A stretch of 64,000 bases of DNA, taken from assembly GCF_017874355.1 (NCBI RefSeq), contig NZ_JAGGLI010000002.1, forward strand, positions 113,729 to 177,728. Direction: 5' to 3'. This document shows, one piece after another, positions 10,068-19,499 of this stretch. The stretch is from Acetoanaerobium pronyense. GTDB lineage: Bacteria; Bacillota; Clostridia; Peptostreptococcales; Filifactoraceae. Numbering within the stretch: the stretch's first letter is position 1; each line of letters begins with the position of its first letter. Made by a program: the position numbers and the translations under genes. The notes below the pieces were generated by a model, which searched no databases, was not told the origin of the DNA, and saw only the letters and a list, made by a program, of their open reading frames with translations.

Positions 10068-11347
10068 AGCTTCGCGTTCTCCTTCATAAATTCAACTGTC
10101 TTTCTAGCTACTACTGTGTCTTTTATATATTCTAAATCTGATTCTCTAAGAGTTGATTTTATTTTTTCTACTTCCATTTTGTAGCTTTCCGCCATATCTT
10201 TTAGCTCTTTTTCCATTTCTTCATCAGAAACTTCTATGTTTTCAGCCTTTGCAACAGCATCAATTACAAGTCCATTTTTTACTCTTTTTTCTGCATCTGG
10301 CTTCATCTGCCCTTTAAGGTCGTCCATTTCAGTTCCAGTAAGCTTTAGGTAGTTTTCAAGGTCAAGCCCTTGATTTCTTAGTTGATGATCAAAGTCATAA
10401 AGCATGTTTTCAATCTGCTTTTCAATCATTACTTCTGGAATTTCAACCTTTGAGTTTTCTGCAACCTTTTCAATTATCTTGTTTTTAGTTTCATTTTCAG
10501 CCATTGCTGATTTTGATTTTTCCATCTTTTCTCTGATGTCTTTCTTTAACTCATCTAATGTATCAAATTCGCTTACATCTTTTACAAACTCGTCATCAAG
10601 AGCTGGTAATTCCTTTTCTTTTATTTCGTTTATTTTTACAGTAAATACTGCATCTTTTCCTGCTAAATCTTCAGAATGATATTCATCTGGGAATTTTACA
10701 GAAAGGTCTTTCTCTTCGTTTAACTTCATACCTTCAAGTTGTTCTTCAAACCCTGGTATAAAAGTATTTGATCCTACAACTATAGAGTAGTTTTCAGATT
10801 TTCCACCTTCAAACTCTTCTCCATCAACTTTTCCATTAAAGTCTATAAGAAGCATATCTCCAGACTTTACTTCTCTATCTTCTACAGAAATAAATCTTGC
10901 ATTTTGTTCCTGCATTCTTTTTAATTCACCTTCTATTTCATCTTCTGAAACTTCAGATGATACCGCTTCTACTTCTATATCTTTGTACTGTCCAAGCTCA
11001 ACATCAGGCTTTACAGCAACATCAGCTATAATTACAAGATCTTGACCTTTTCCTATTTCTTCAACATCTATTTCTGGTCTGTCAATAGCTTCTATGTTGT
11101 GCTCTTTCACAGCAGCTTCAAAAGCATCTGGGAATAAAGCGTTTATAGCATCTTCAAAAAATACACCTTCTCCATATTGCTTTTCAATTATAGCCTTTGG
11201 AGCCTTCCCTTTTCTAAATCCTGGTATATTGAATTTAGCTCTAGATTTTTGATAAGCATTTTGACAAGCCTTATCAAAGCTATCTGCATTTATTCTCATT
11301 TTTAGTGTTACAACACTATTTTCTTTTTTGATTATTTCCGAAACCAT
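10061..11347 (-). CDS. tig: Trigger factor (ribosome-associated chaperone)
   Basis: This 428-residue chaperone binds the ribosome exit tunnel and shields nascent chains. The N-terminal domain carries the ribosome-docking signature GFRKGKAPK (about residues 32-40). A central FKBP-type prolyl isomerase domain (around GDMLLIDFNGKVDG) and a long helical C-terminal chaperone domain follow. I took the ATG preceded by GGGAGGCATAT; an in-frame upstream start (11380) would add 11 residues that the family lacks. It is the first gene of the tig-clpP-clpX run. Confidence 0.96.
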   Translation of the reverse strand: MVSEIIKKENSVVTLKMRINADSFDKACQNAYQKSRAKFNIPGFRKGKAPKAIIEKQYGEGVFFEDAINALFPDAFEAAVKEHNIEAIDRPEIDVEEIGKGQDLVIIADVAVKPDVELGQYKDIEVEAVSSEVSEDEIEGELKRMQEQNARFISVEDREVKSGDMLLIDFNGKVDGEEFEGGKSENYSIVVGSNTFIPGFEEQLEGMKLNEEKDLSVKFPDEYHSEDLAGKDAVFTVKINEIKEKELPALDDEFVKDVSEFDTLDELKKDIREKMEKSKSAMAENETKNKIIEKVAENSKVEIPEVMIEKQIENMLYDFDHQLRNQGLDLENYLKLTGTEMDDLKGQMKPDAEKRVKNGLVIDAVAKAENIEVSDEEMEKELKDMAESYKMEVEKIKSTLRESDLEYIKDTVVARKTVEFMKENAKLQ

Positions 11348-11448
11348 ATATGCCTCCCGCTCAGTAATTAATTTTCTCAATAATATCCTATGTATTATAA
11401 CATAAGTTTTAAATACAGTAAAATAAAATGAGATTTGACTAAAAGAAA

Positions 11449-11471
11449 GGAAAACTTTTGATTAGTTTTCC
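11449..11471 (-). terminator. Intrinsic terminator downstream of the rph fusion gene
   Basis: An eight-base stem GGAAAACT/AGTTTTCC with a seven-base loop is followed on the minus strand by TTTCTTTT. It lies just past the stop of the RNase PH fusion gene. Confidence 0.75.
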
Positions 11472-11482
11472 ATAAAATTTCT

Positions 11483-12814
11483 TTATAAAATCTCAGCTAG
11501 TATTTTTTTCATTTCTTCTAAGGATTTTGCTCTATGGCTAATCTTGTTTTTTTCTTCAGAAGATATCTCTCCAAAAGTTTTGTCCATACCAGTTGGTATA
11601 AATAATGGGTCATAGCCAAATCCACTTTCTCCCATTAAGTCAAATCCTATCGTACCTTCACATATTCCTTTTGCTTTGTACTCTTTTCCATCAGGGAAAA
11701 CCACTGCGATTACAGATACAAACTTTCCTTTTCTCTGATCCTTGCTGTACCCTTTTAAGAGGCTAAGGAGCTTTTCATTGTTTTTTTCATCAGTTGCACC
11801 TTCTCCTGAAAATCTTGCAGAATACACTCCTGGTCTTCCTCCAAGTACATCTACCATAAGGCCAGAATCATCTGCTATTGAAGGCATTCCTGTGAGCTTT
11901 GAAACTTCTTTTGCTTTTAGTATTGCGTTTTCCTCAAATGTACTTCCCGTCTCCTCTATTTCAAGACCTTCAAGACCAACATCCTTAAGAGAAAGAAGCT
12001 TAATATCAAAAGACTCAAGTATCTTCCCTATTTCTTCTATTTTATGGGAGTTTGAAGAAGCGATTACCATTTCAATTACTTCTTTTTCACTTATCATAGA
12101 AGATATTTCTTCTCCTAAAGCTTTTCTTTGGATTTTCATAAGCTCCTTGTTTCCCATTTCTCCTAGCTCTAAAAGGTCAAACAGTTGGGTTTTGTTGAAT
12201 GGAAATTCTTCCCCTGTTCCTTGTAGCTCTACGAATTCACCTTTATCTGTCATCACAATATTCATATCCACTTGTGCTGATGAATCCTCTTCGTAGCAAA
12301 GGTCAAGTACAGGAGATTCTTTTACTATGCCTACACTTACTGCACTCACAAAGGAACTTACAGGAAATTCTTTTATTTGTTTGTTTTTATAAAGACCATA
12401 GAGGGCATCACAAAGGGCAACAAAAGCTCCAGTTATAGATGCTGTTCTAGTACCCCCATCCGCTTGAAGAACATCGCAATCTATCCATATAGTTCTCTCT
12501 CCAAGTTTGCCCATGTCAACAACTGATCTTAGTGCTCTTCCAATAAGCCTTTGTATCTCATGGGTTCTTCCGTCTATTTTTCCCCTTGCTGCATCCCTTA
12601 TTTTTCTTTGATGAGTAGATCTTGGAAGCATTGAATATTCAGCACTTATCCACCCTTTACCTGTATTTCTTAAAAATGGTGGCACTTTTTCTTCTATAGA
12701 TGCATTACAAAGCACCTTTGTTTCTCCAAACTCCACAAGGACAGAGCCTTCAGCATATTTTGTATAATTTCTCGTAATCCTTATGTCTCTTAGAGCGTTG
12801 TTCTTTTTCTGCAT
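11483..12814 (-). CDS. rph: Bifunctional RNase PH / non-canonical purine NTP pyrophosphatase fusion
   Basis: This 443-residue protein joins two enzymes in one frame. Residues 1 to about 240 are RNase PH, a phosphorolytic 3'-to-5' exoribonuclease that trims tRNA ends (motifs [19 protein letters not shown] and [19 protein letters not shown]). From about residue 248 to the end is a HAM1/RdgB domain that hydrolyses dITP and XTP to monophosphates (motifs SNSHKIEEI and SIADDSGL, then [11 protein letters not shown]). The junction is short (about [10 protein letters not shown]) with no stop or frameshift. The two genes are adjacent in many Firmicutes, so fusion by loss of a stop is the simple explanation. 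Key residues of both halves look intact. Confidence 0.94.
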   Translation of the reverse strand: MQKKNNALRDIRITRNYTKYAEGSVLVEFGETKVLCNASIEEKVPPFLRNTGKGWISAEYSMLPRSTHQRKIRDAARGKIDGRTHEIQRLIGRALRSVVDMGKLGERTIWIDCDVLQADGGTRTASITGAFVALCDALYGLYKNKQIKEFPVSSFVSAVSVGIVKESPVLDLCYEEDSSAQVDMNIVMTDKGEFVELQGTGEEFPFNKTQLFDLLELGEMGNKELMKIQRKALGEEISSMISEKEVIEMVIASSNSHKIEEIGKILESFDIKLLSLKDVGLEGLEIEETGSTFEENAILKAKEVSKLTGMPSIADDSGLMVDVLGGRPGVYSARFSGEGATDEKNNEKLLSLLKGYSKDQRKGKFVSVIAVVFPDGKEYKAKGICEGTIGFDLMGESGFGYDPLFIPTGMDKTFGEISSEEKNKISHRAKSLEEMKKILAEIL

Positions 12815-12838
12815 CTAATTTTCTCCTTTATGCAACTT

Positions 12839-14731
12839 TTAGTATTCTTTAAAATATCTATTTACTGCATTTACTATACCATCTACAAGCTTATTTTGGT
12901 AGCTATCATCCATTACTTGTACGATTTCTGTTGGATTAGTCATAAATCCAAGTTCAAGAAGTACAGCTGGCATTTTTGTTCTTCTTAAAACAGAAAGATT
13001 GGATCTTGGAATTATTTTTCTATCTGGTGCTCCAGAAGCTTTTACTATTTCAGTTTGAAATATTTGAGCTACTTTTTTTCCGTCTTCTGTAGGGTGATAT
13101 AGGGTTTCAATTCCCCTTGCAGATGTATTTCCTGCTGCATTGAAATGAATACTTATAAAAAGGTCTACATCATTGTTGTTTGCTATATCTCCTCTTTCTG
13201 CAAGCTCAATAAACACATCTGTATCTCTTGTAGTTATTATATTATATCCCTCTTGTCTTAGTCTTTGAGCAAGCTTTTGACTTATCGATAGGTTTAACGC
13301 TTTTTCCGTTATATTGTGAGCTTTATTTACAGCCCCTGGATCTTTTCCACCATGTCCTGCATCTACAACTATAAGTGGAATATCTCTACTTTGTTTTGCA
13401 AATTTTATCAATATAGTTCCGCTGATTCCATTTTCCATAAAGAAATGTTCTACTCTGTCTTCAAGTTTGAATCTTACTATATTTTCCTGACCTCTTTCAA
13501 TTATTTCAATTGATTTTATATTTCTGTCATTGATATTCCTTATTTCATTTTGAAGATTTGCATTTGCTTTTGGAATGCTAAACTCCACTGTGTTTGAAAA
13601 AGCATCCTTAGTTAGACCCTGCACAGGAAATGCCCCGTTTAGTCTAAGTGTGAACTGTGAATTAATTCTGTCTGAAGAATATCCTATATTTGAATTTTTT
13701 GGTTTTTGAGATTTATATTCTACTTGAAGAGAAGCGCCTGACTTCTTTAATGCTATCTCTTCTCTTTTTACATCCCCTTTAAGCTCCAGGGTTAATCTAA
13801 CTTTATTTTCAGCAGGATAATAATGAGATCTCATCTCTTTAATAAATCCACTTGATGGATATAGTTTATTGGAATCTTGTCCTTGGCTAAGTGCAGTTTG
13901 ATTTATGTCAATTACAAGTCTTTCAGGACTGCTTAGGAAAAAGCTGTCATATGTAAAATCTCTTGAAAGGGCTGAGGAAATATTAAATATCTCGTTGTCC
14001 ATACTCACCTGATTTAAAGAGTAAATCACCTGATTTATTCCTTGAGGAAGAGCTGGAGTAGTCGTGTCAGGAACTACAGGATCTACAGGATCCGGAGCAG
14101 GAGTTTCAGGAAGTACAATAGAAGGCTCTTCTTCAGGTGTGCCTATTACATCAACACCTGTCAAGTCTAAGTTGTCAAGAGGGCTTCCATCTGTATTACT
14201 ATCCTCGTTTCCAAATAAATCGTCTATTTCTCCTATAACAGTTTTTGTTTTCATATTTACTGAATTTGTAGCTGCATCATAGGCTATGTCAAGATTAAAC
14301 TCATTTGATATAAATGCTAAGGGCACCATAGTTCTGCTGTCTACTATTATAGGAGCTACCTTATCAGGAAGATCTTTTTTTTCTCCATTTACAGTTGCAG
14401 ATGGGCTATTTATTTTAAGTACTATTATTTTATTATCTTTTGTGACAGTTACCTCTTCTGTTTTTCCGTTCCATTCTACATTAGCTCCAAGACTTTGAGC
14501 TACAAGTCCCACAGGCACAAGAGTTCTTTGGTTCATAACAAGAGGAGGAACTTCACCTGCTTTTGCAGTTATTTTGCTTCCATCTATGCTTACGTTTGCA
14601 AGGGCTATTCTCTGAGATTTACCTGCAAGTTGAAAGCTCCCATATTCAATTTTAGGTGCCGCATAAGCAAAATTCAAACTCATAATTCCAATCATAAGAC
14701 CCGCAGCTGCCATTTTGGTCAATTTTTTCAT
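12839..14731 (-). CDS. Secreted N-acetylmuramoyl-L-alanine amidase with stalk and AMIN domains
   Basis: This 630-residue cell-wall hydrolase has a signal peptide (about residues 1-24, ending AYA). Two copper-amine-oxidase-N-type repeats follow (about 40-165; MNQRTLVPVGLVAQSLGANV and the VDSRTMVPLAFIS repeat), then an acidic Pro/Thr-rich linker, an AMIN-type wall-targeting region (about 235-440) and a C-terminal Amidase_3 domain. Zn ligands and the catalytic acid are visible in VVDAGHGGKDPG, ITEKALNL, ISIHFNAAG and LLELGFMTNP. Amidase_3 enzymes cut the bond between muramic acid and the stem peptide. AGGAGGAG precedes the ATG. It is probably transcribed alone, from the gap upstream. Confidence 0.92.
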   Translation of the reverse strand: MKKLTKMAAAGLMIGIMSLNFAYAAPKIEYGSFQLAGKSQRIALANVSIDGSKITAKAGEVPPLVMNQRTLVPVGLVAQSLGANVEWNGKTEEVTVTKDNKIIVLKINSPSATVNGEKKDLPDKVAPIIVDSRTMVPLAFISNEFNLDIAYDAATNSVNMKTKTVIGEIDDLFGNEDSNTDGSPLDNLDLTGVDVIGTPEEEPSIVLPETPAPDPVDPVVPDTTTPALPQGINQVIYSLNQVSMDNEIFNISSALSRDFTYDSFFLSSPERLVIDINQTALSQGQDSNKLYPSSGFIKEMRSHYYPAENKVRLTLELKGDVKREEIALKKSGASLQVEYKSQKPKNSNIGYSSDRINSQFTLRLNGAFPVQGLTKDAFSNTVEFSIPKANANLQNEIRNINDRNIKSIEIIERGQENIVRFKLEDRVEHFFMENGISGTILIKFAKQSRDIPLIVVDAGHGGKDPGAVNKAHNITEKALNLSISQKLAQRLRQEGYNIITTRDTDVFIELAERGDIANNNDVDLFISIHFNAAGNTSARGIETLYHPTEDGKKVAQIFQTEIVKASGAPDRKIIPRSNLSVLRRTKMPAVLLELGFMTNPTEIVQVMDDSYQNKLVDGIVNAVNRYFKEY

Positions 14732-14748
14732 GATACTCCTCCTATTGT

Positions 14749-14776
14749 ATTCTAAGATTAATCATCAACTTAGAAT
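14749..14776. repeat. Inverted repeat upstream of the amidase gene
   Basis: ATTCTAAG and CTTAGAAT form an eight-base inverted repeat with a 12-base spacer, about 20 bases before the amidase start. It could be an operator or a leader hairpin; nothing more can be said. Confidence 0.35.
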
Positions 14777-14937
14777 TAAAACAAAAATGTTAAATATATT
14801 TTAACATAAATTTCATTTTATGTGGTTTTGTTATTTAATTTTAATTTAATTAAAATTATTTCTAAAAATAGAATATCATGTTATGATAAATATTTTCAAC
14901 AAAAGGAGTGCTTTGTAACTTATTCTTAATACTTATG

Positions 14938-15933
14938 TTATATTACTTTGTAAAGTTCATCTGACTGAGGTTTTTCTACTATTATTTCTTTGCCTTTATC
15001 AATTAGGACTATTTCTTTTTCCTTTGTGATGACTCCTATTCGGGAGAGTTCAATTTCTTTATCTTGAAAAGCTAGTTCTATTTCTTTCCTATTTTCTTTA
15101 GACGCGAAAAAAAGGAGACTTCCGCTTGATATTAGTTTAAGGGGATTTATATTAAAATGATTTGATATTTTTTTTGTTGTATTTGAAATTGAGATTTTTT
15201 CCTTGTAGATTTTAGCTCCAAAGCCTACTAATTCGCAGCTTTCCCAAACTGCTCCTAGTATTCCCCCTTCTGTAATATCATGCATAAGCAAAGCTCCAGA
15301 ATTTTTTGCAAGTTTTGCATCCTCTATTACACTAAGTAGAGTGGAATATTTTTTTAATTTATTCATATCTTCTTCATCCAGTATATCCTTAAGCTCATTT
15401 TCCTTTTCTGTCCCTATTATATAGGTTCCTTCAAGTCCAGCATCCTTTGTAATGTAAATATCAAACCCTTCTTGTATCTCTATATTCTCATCATAAGTTT
15501 CTCTGTTTATAATACCAAGGGCGGTTATAGAAACTATAATTCTATTAACACTTGAAGTCACTTCTGTGTGCCCCCCTATTACTTGTACATTTTTTTCTTT
15601 TGCAGTTTCATCTATTTCCTTCATTATTTTTTTTATTTCCTCTTCTTTGGTGCCTATAGGACACAGTAAAGTCACTGTTATTGCAAAAGGCTCTGCTCCA
15701 GATGCTGCTATATCATTGAGATTAATCTCAACTGAAAGCCTTCCTATATTTTCTGTCGCTCCAGTAATAGGATCTGAGGATATTGATATTATATTATTTG
15801 CTGGATCAAATAACCCGCAATCTTGACCTATATATGGATGAGTCAATACTTCTTTTCTAAAAGAAGATATGTTTTTAAACACTAGTCTTTTTAGCTGTTC
15901 TATTGTCAGTTTTCCTTCATTAAGTTTTGACAA
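14938..15933 (-). CDS. AIR synthase-like protein (HypE-related, PurM fold)
   Basis: This PurM/HypE/SelD-superfamily protein has about 331 residues. The ATP-binding N-terminal half has SSDPITGATENIG and NDIAASGAEPFAIT. The C-terminal half has MHDITEGGILGAVWE. The pattern is closest to the HypE-like branch. True HypE ends with a conserved Cys that accepts a carbamoyl group; this one ends in ELYKVI with no such Cys, so it is probably not a hydrogenase maturation enzyme. No other hyp genes are present. The start is a TTG seven bases after AAGG; a GTG three codons earlier is possible. It follows the binding-protein gene by 26 bases, so it is in an operon with it and the DNA methyltransferase. The substrate is unknown. 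Confidence 0.75.
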   Translation of the reverse strand: MSKLNEGKLTIEQLKRLVFKNISSFRKEVLTHPYIGQDCGLFDPANNIISISSDPITGATENIGRLSVEINLNDIAASGAEPFAITVTLLCPIGTKEEEIKKIMKEIDETAKEKNVQVIGGHTEVTSSVNRIIVSITALGIINRETYDENIEIQEGFDIYITKDAGLEGTYIIGTEKENELKDILDEEDMNKLKKYSTLLSVIEDAKLAKNSGALLMHDITEGGILGAVWESCELVGFGAKIYKEKISISNTTKKISNHFNINPLKLISSGSLLFFASKENRKEIELAFQDKEIELSRIGVITKEKEIVLIDKGKEIIVEKPQSDELYKVI

Positions 15934-15959
15934 AAAAGTCACCTTCCCTATGAAAGTTT

Positions 15960-17582
15960 TTATTTTTTTTCAATCATTATGTTATCATACAATAAAAATC
16001 CATGTTTTGAAATATCCAGCCCTTGAATATAGGGTTTTATGAGATTAGTTGTAGATTTATTATATACTGGTAAAAATACGTTTCCTTCATTAATCTCATT
16101 TCCAATCTCAACGAGTAGTTCTAGATAGTCTTCTTCATTAGGAGAAATGTCACGTTGAATTATCTCAGCCTCAAGTTCTTCACTTATTTCTAAGGATATT
16201 TCCGGGTAATTCCAAATCCAAAATTCCATAACATCTAGTATACTTCCTATATTTTCAAATCCTGGATATTGAATGATATCATAATTAATAAGCTCTTCTT
16301 TTGGGATGTCCCTCATTGAGGATATATTCAAATCTACTCCTATACCAAGGGTTTTTTCAAGAACAGATTTTAGGGCAATTGCGGTTTTTATATCCTTCTC
16401 TTCTTCAAAGGATAAGATTGAAATCCTGTCTATAAATCCAGACTCTCTAAATAAAAGCCCTAAGTCTATATTTTGTCCTTGGTTTATAATTTGTCTATCT
16501 AAAATTTGAGATTCTATTTTGGAGTATATATTCTGATTTATTCTGGAGCTTAACATATCTAATGATGTTAGATTTCCATCTCCATTTACCCCTTCACTTA
16601 TAAGTTCTACTTGAGCACTTCTCACGGCTATGTCCCTCAAAGACATATCATTAAAGGGGTATTTTGATGAATTTAGAATATAATAGAAATTTCCATAGCC
16701 TGTAAACTCATATCTTCCTTCCTCTGCCATCAGATAGTCGCCTTCTTTTGGAAGAATATTGGACGCTATGTCAACCACCCCCGTTTGAAAGGCTGATATT
16801 CTATTAGATGAGTTTTCTATGGTTATTAGTTCTATAATAATATCTTTATCTTTCTCAATATCATAGTCATAATGATAAGGATTTCTTTTTAGTATGATAA
16901 AACCTTCTTTACTCTCTTTATCTATAAAGTATTTTCCATTTGTCACATTTGGGTATGACTCTTTTTCAGCTTTTAACTGAAATCTTTGTTCACTTTTTAA
17001 AGGTACAAAATACGGAAGAGTTAAAATTTTGAGAATATCCTCTCTTGGTCTTTCCAGTATTATCTCCAGTGTATTATCATCTACAATGTTGATTCCCAGC
17101 TCATTTTCATCTACTAGCTTATCGTGAAAAGCCTTTGCATTTAATATAGGAAATAGCTTGTATGCAAAAGGACTTTCTGTTTCTCTTTCAAGAATATATT
17201 TGAACCCATTAAAAAAATCCCTGCTAGTAAGTTTGCTTCCATCAGACCACATAGTATCCCTTAAATGAAAGGTGTATACTAGATTATCCTGTGAAACTTC
17301 CCATGAGTTGGCTGAGCCTTGAGTTATATTGCCATTTGAATCTAGCTTTACAATGGTCTCATAAATATTAAAAAAAAGATTTCCTTCATCAAAAGTCAAA
17401 GGAAATGCTGGATTTAGATTTTTAACTTCAGTTCCAATTGAATGTCTTATTGTCATAACCTCAGCTTCAGGGGCATATTCTTCAGCTACAGCCCCATCAT
17501 TTCCTAGCCTCTGATCTGTACAACTTCTTACAAAAAATCCAAACAATAAAACAAAACTGAGTATCAAAATTATTTTTTTCAA
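15960..17582 (-). CDS. Extracellular solute-binding protein, family 5 (oligopeptide type)
   Basis: This 540-residue exported binding protein belongs to the DppA/OppA family. It has an N-terminal hydrophobic signal (about residues 4-19) followed by a Cys in FVRSC, a poor match to a lipobox. The mature protein shows the family core (NITQGSANSWEVSQDNLVYT, then HLRDTMWSDGSKLTSRDFFN). Such proteins normally deliver peptides or nickel to an ABC permease, but no permease or ATPase gene is nearby. The TTG start overlaps the stop of the DNA methyltransferase (TTGA), with AAGAGGTG upstream, so the two are translationally coupled. The lack of a transporter suggests that it shares one encoded elsewhere or has a sensing role. 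Confidence 0.85.
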   Translation of the reverse strand: MKKIILILSFVLLFGFFVRSCTDQRLGNDGAVAEEYAPEAEVMTIRHSIGTEVKNLNPAFPLTFDEGNLFFNIYETIVKLDSNGNITQGSANSWEVSQDNLVYTFHLRDTMWSDGSKLTSRDFFNGFKYILERETESPFAYKLFPILNAKAFHDKLVDENELGINIVDDNTLEIILERPREDILKILTLPYFVPLKSEQRFQLKAEKESYPNVTNGKYFIDKESKEGFIILKRNPYHYDYDIEKDKDIIIELITIENSSNRISAFQTGVVDIASNILPKEGDYLMAEEGRYEFTGYGNFYYILNSSKYPFNDMSLRDIAVRSAQVELISEGVNGDGNLTSLDMLSSRINQNIYSKIESQILDRQIINQGQNIDLGLLFRESGFIDRISILSFEEEKDIKTAIALKSVLEKTLGIGVDLNISSMRDIPKEELINYDIIQYPGFENIGSILDVMEFWIWNYPEISLEISEELEAEIIQRDISPNEEDYLELLVEIGNEINEGNVFLPVYNKSTTNLIKPYIQGLDISKHGFLLYDNIMIEKK

Positions 17583-19342
17583 TCAAAACACCTCTTAAGC
17601 TCGAACATTTCCCAAATCAAATCTTCTATTTCATTTTCTCTATGGCTTAGATGCTCAAAGTCTTTCTCACCTGACTTTATATCATAAATTTCCCTAGCAA
17701 GTCTTGATATATCTTTCATTTTTTCATCATCAAAAACTGGTATAGGAATTTCTCCAAGTGGCCTTCTATATAATTCCAGATATGAACCCTTGCTTTTCCC
17801 TATATATTTCAAATAATAAGTTACCAGTGAACTATTTAAATATCCTAGGAGAAAAAAAGGATCTACTTTCATATCTGTAATAAAGTATACATCTGCACTG
17901 GCATAAAATTCTCCATTGTGATAGGCAAATTTGCCAACTGTTGCCCTTTGTGGAACTACTATCTTTTCTCCTTCGAAAATTTGTCTTTTCCTAGCCCACT
18001 GTAAGCTGTAAAAAGGTAGGCTTCCATTTTTACACTCTCTTCGCCTCTCTAGGATTTTTCTGTATTTCGAAAGATATGCAATCACATTTTCCTTATCTTC
18101 GCCTTTAATTTTATTTGTTGAATATATAAGAAATAGATTTGAAGGATTGACTTTATATTTTTCAATAGATGAATTTTTATAAAAGGGTACTATAAAGTTG
18201 TCATACTCATTAAACCCAGCTTTTTTTAGTTCTTCCCTTTTTAAAACAAAAATCCCGTCCCCTTTTTTGATTTCAAAAGAGGATATATCCATCTCATCTA
18301 TATATTTTATATTTGAAATTGTGACTTTGTCAGCCCCACTTACAATACCTTGATTAATGCTTGCAACATCTCTAAGCTTATGGTGAGATTTAGCCTGAAT
18401 ACTACTGATTATATCTTGGTCTTTTTTTGAGGCAAATACAAAGTAAGGACTAAAATTCATAGTAAAATTATTATTGCAAAGAAGCCTTTCAAAGCATGGA
18501 GAATCTTCTTTATCTTCAATAATAGAAGTGAGTCCAGACTTAAGATTTCTTTTCATATCTTTGAATGTGTAGTGAAAAAAATCATTTACTTTCTTTTTTT
18601 GAAGTATAAATATCATGCTATGGTGACCACAGGCATCTTTAAAAATCCTAGCCTCCCCAAAATCAATAACCTCCAAAAAACTGGCTACATCCCTCACAGC
18701 TCCTCGAAGCTTTACCGCAGAATCTGCCCTTGTCCAATAGGTTGGAGTAATAAAGGCAAGTATTCCGTCTTCATTTAATAGCTCCAAAGATTTTTCTATA
18801 AAAAAATAAAAGTAGTCCATACCTTTTTCATAATATTTCTGACCAAATTCTGTGGTTTTAACCTCTCTAAAGAGCTCTTTATTTCCTTTTTCTCCGATAT
18901 ATGGAGGGTTGCCTATTATAACGTCAAATTTTCCATTAAAGTCTGATGATAAAAAATTTTTTTCAAGTATTTTCCAATTTGTTTCATTTTCTTTTGTTTC
19001 TAATAGATTTTTAACATTTTCCTTTGCAAGATTAACAGCCTTTTCTTCTATATCTATACCAATAAAGTTTTCTATCATAAAGCTTTGAGCATCTTCAGTA
19101 GATTCCAGTTCAGTTTTTACCTTATCGAATATAGGAAAAATAAAACTACCCCCTCCTAAGGATGGCTCAAGAATCTTCATATTTTTTAGGGCAGAGATTT
19201 TATCATCTCTGCCCTTTGTATAGTAATGAAAAGCCCTGTCCACTACAAAGCTGGAAATAAATTCCTCTGTAAAAACCATTCCTAGCTTTTTCATCTCTAG
19301 ACTTTCTAAACTTTGAGGATATTTATTTTTATGTTGAGACAT
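17579..19342 (-). CDS. Orphan N6-adenine DNA methyltransferase (Eco57I/TaqI type)
   Basis: This is a 587-residue gamma-type adenine methyltransferase. S-adenosylmethionine motif I is EPSLGGGSF (residues 59-67) and the catalytic motif IV is NPPY (145-148). The C-terminal half is a TaqI-like target-recognition domain (DVASINQGIVSGADKV and a RRRECKNGSLPFYSLQWARK stretch). No nuclease domain and no neighbouring restriction or specificity gene is present, so it probably marks DNA for regulatory reasons. Its size and architecture resemble, from memory, the clostridial orphan methyltransferase CamA. It lacks a clear ribosome binding site, and an IS607-type element ends within about 160 bases upstream. 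It is coupled by overlap to the solute-binding gene. Confidence 0.88.
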   Translation of the reverse strand: MSQHKNKYPQSLESLEMKKLGMVFTEEFISSFVVDRAFHYYTKGRDDKISALKNMKILEPSLGGGSFIFPIFDKVKTELESTEDAQSFMIENFIGIDIEEKAVNLAKENVKNLLETKENETNWKILEKNFLSSDFNGKFDVIIGNPPYIGEKGNKELFREVKTTEFGQKYYEKGMDYFYFFIEKSLELLNEDGILAFITPTYWTRADSAVKLRGAVRDVASFLEVIDFGEARIFKDACGHHSMIFILQKKKVNDFFHYTFKDMKRNLKSGLTSIIEDKEDSPCFERLLCNNNFTMNFSPYFVFASKKDQDIISSIQAKSHHKLRDVASINQGIVSGADKVTISNIKYIDEMDISSFEIKKGDGIFVLKREELKKAGFNEYDNFIVPFYKNSSIEKYKVNPSNLFLIYSTNKIKGEDKENVIAYLSKYRKILERRRECKNGSLPFYSLQWARKRQIFEGEKIVVPQRATVGKFAYHNGEFYASADVYFITDMKVDPFFLLGYLNSSLVTYYLKYIGKSKGSYLELYRRPLGEIPIPVFDDEKMKDISRLAREIYDIKSGEKDFEHLSHRENEIEDLIWEMFELKRCFD

Positions 19343-19379
19343 TATTAGTTCTGCTACTCAAAATATGGTCAAATATACT

Positions 19380-19499
19380 TATATTGAGATTATTACTGTT
19401 TCAACGTACTCTGCCTTGCCGAAGCTACTACAGTTTATATAGCACTCCACAGTCGTAAATTCCCCAAATAGCCTTGGGTACATATATACATTCGCTTGT
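19380..19499 (-). ncRNA. Candidate omega RNA (TnpB guide) region
   Basis: In IS605/IS607 elements the tnpB 3' end and adjoining right end encode the guide RNA used by TnpB. The bases after the tnpB stop contain small hairpins (CCCAA/TTTGGG, and GC-TTCG-GC in GTAGCTTCGGCAAGGC) and extend towards the element end, as expected. Position and structure alone support this; boundaries are guesses. Confidence 0.3.

Noticed and set aside
14938..15933. Selenophosphate synthetase (selD) or hydrogenase maturation hypE
   Set aside because: The N-terminal catalytic Cys/Sec-Lys region of SelD is absent, and the C-terminal Cys of HypE is missing. Only the shared PurM fold is supported.
18572..18778. Small plus-strand gene inside the methyltransferase
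   Set aside because: No ribosome binding site and no recognisable protein features; it is antisense to a well-supported coding region.
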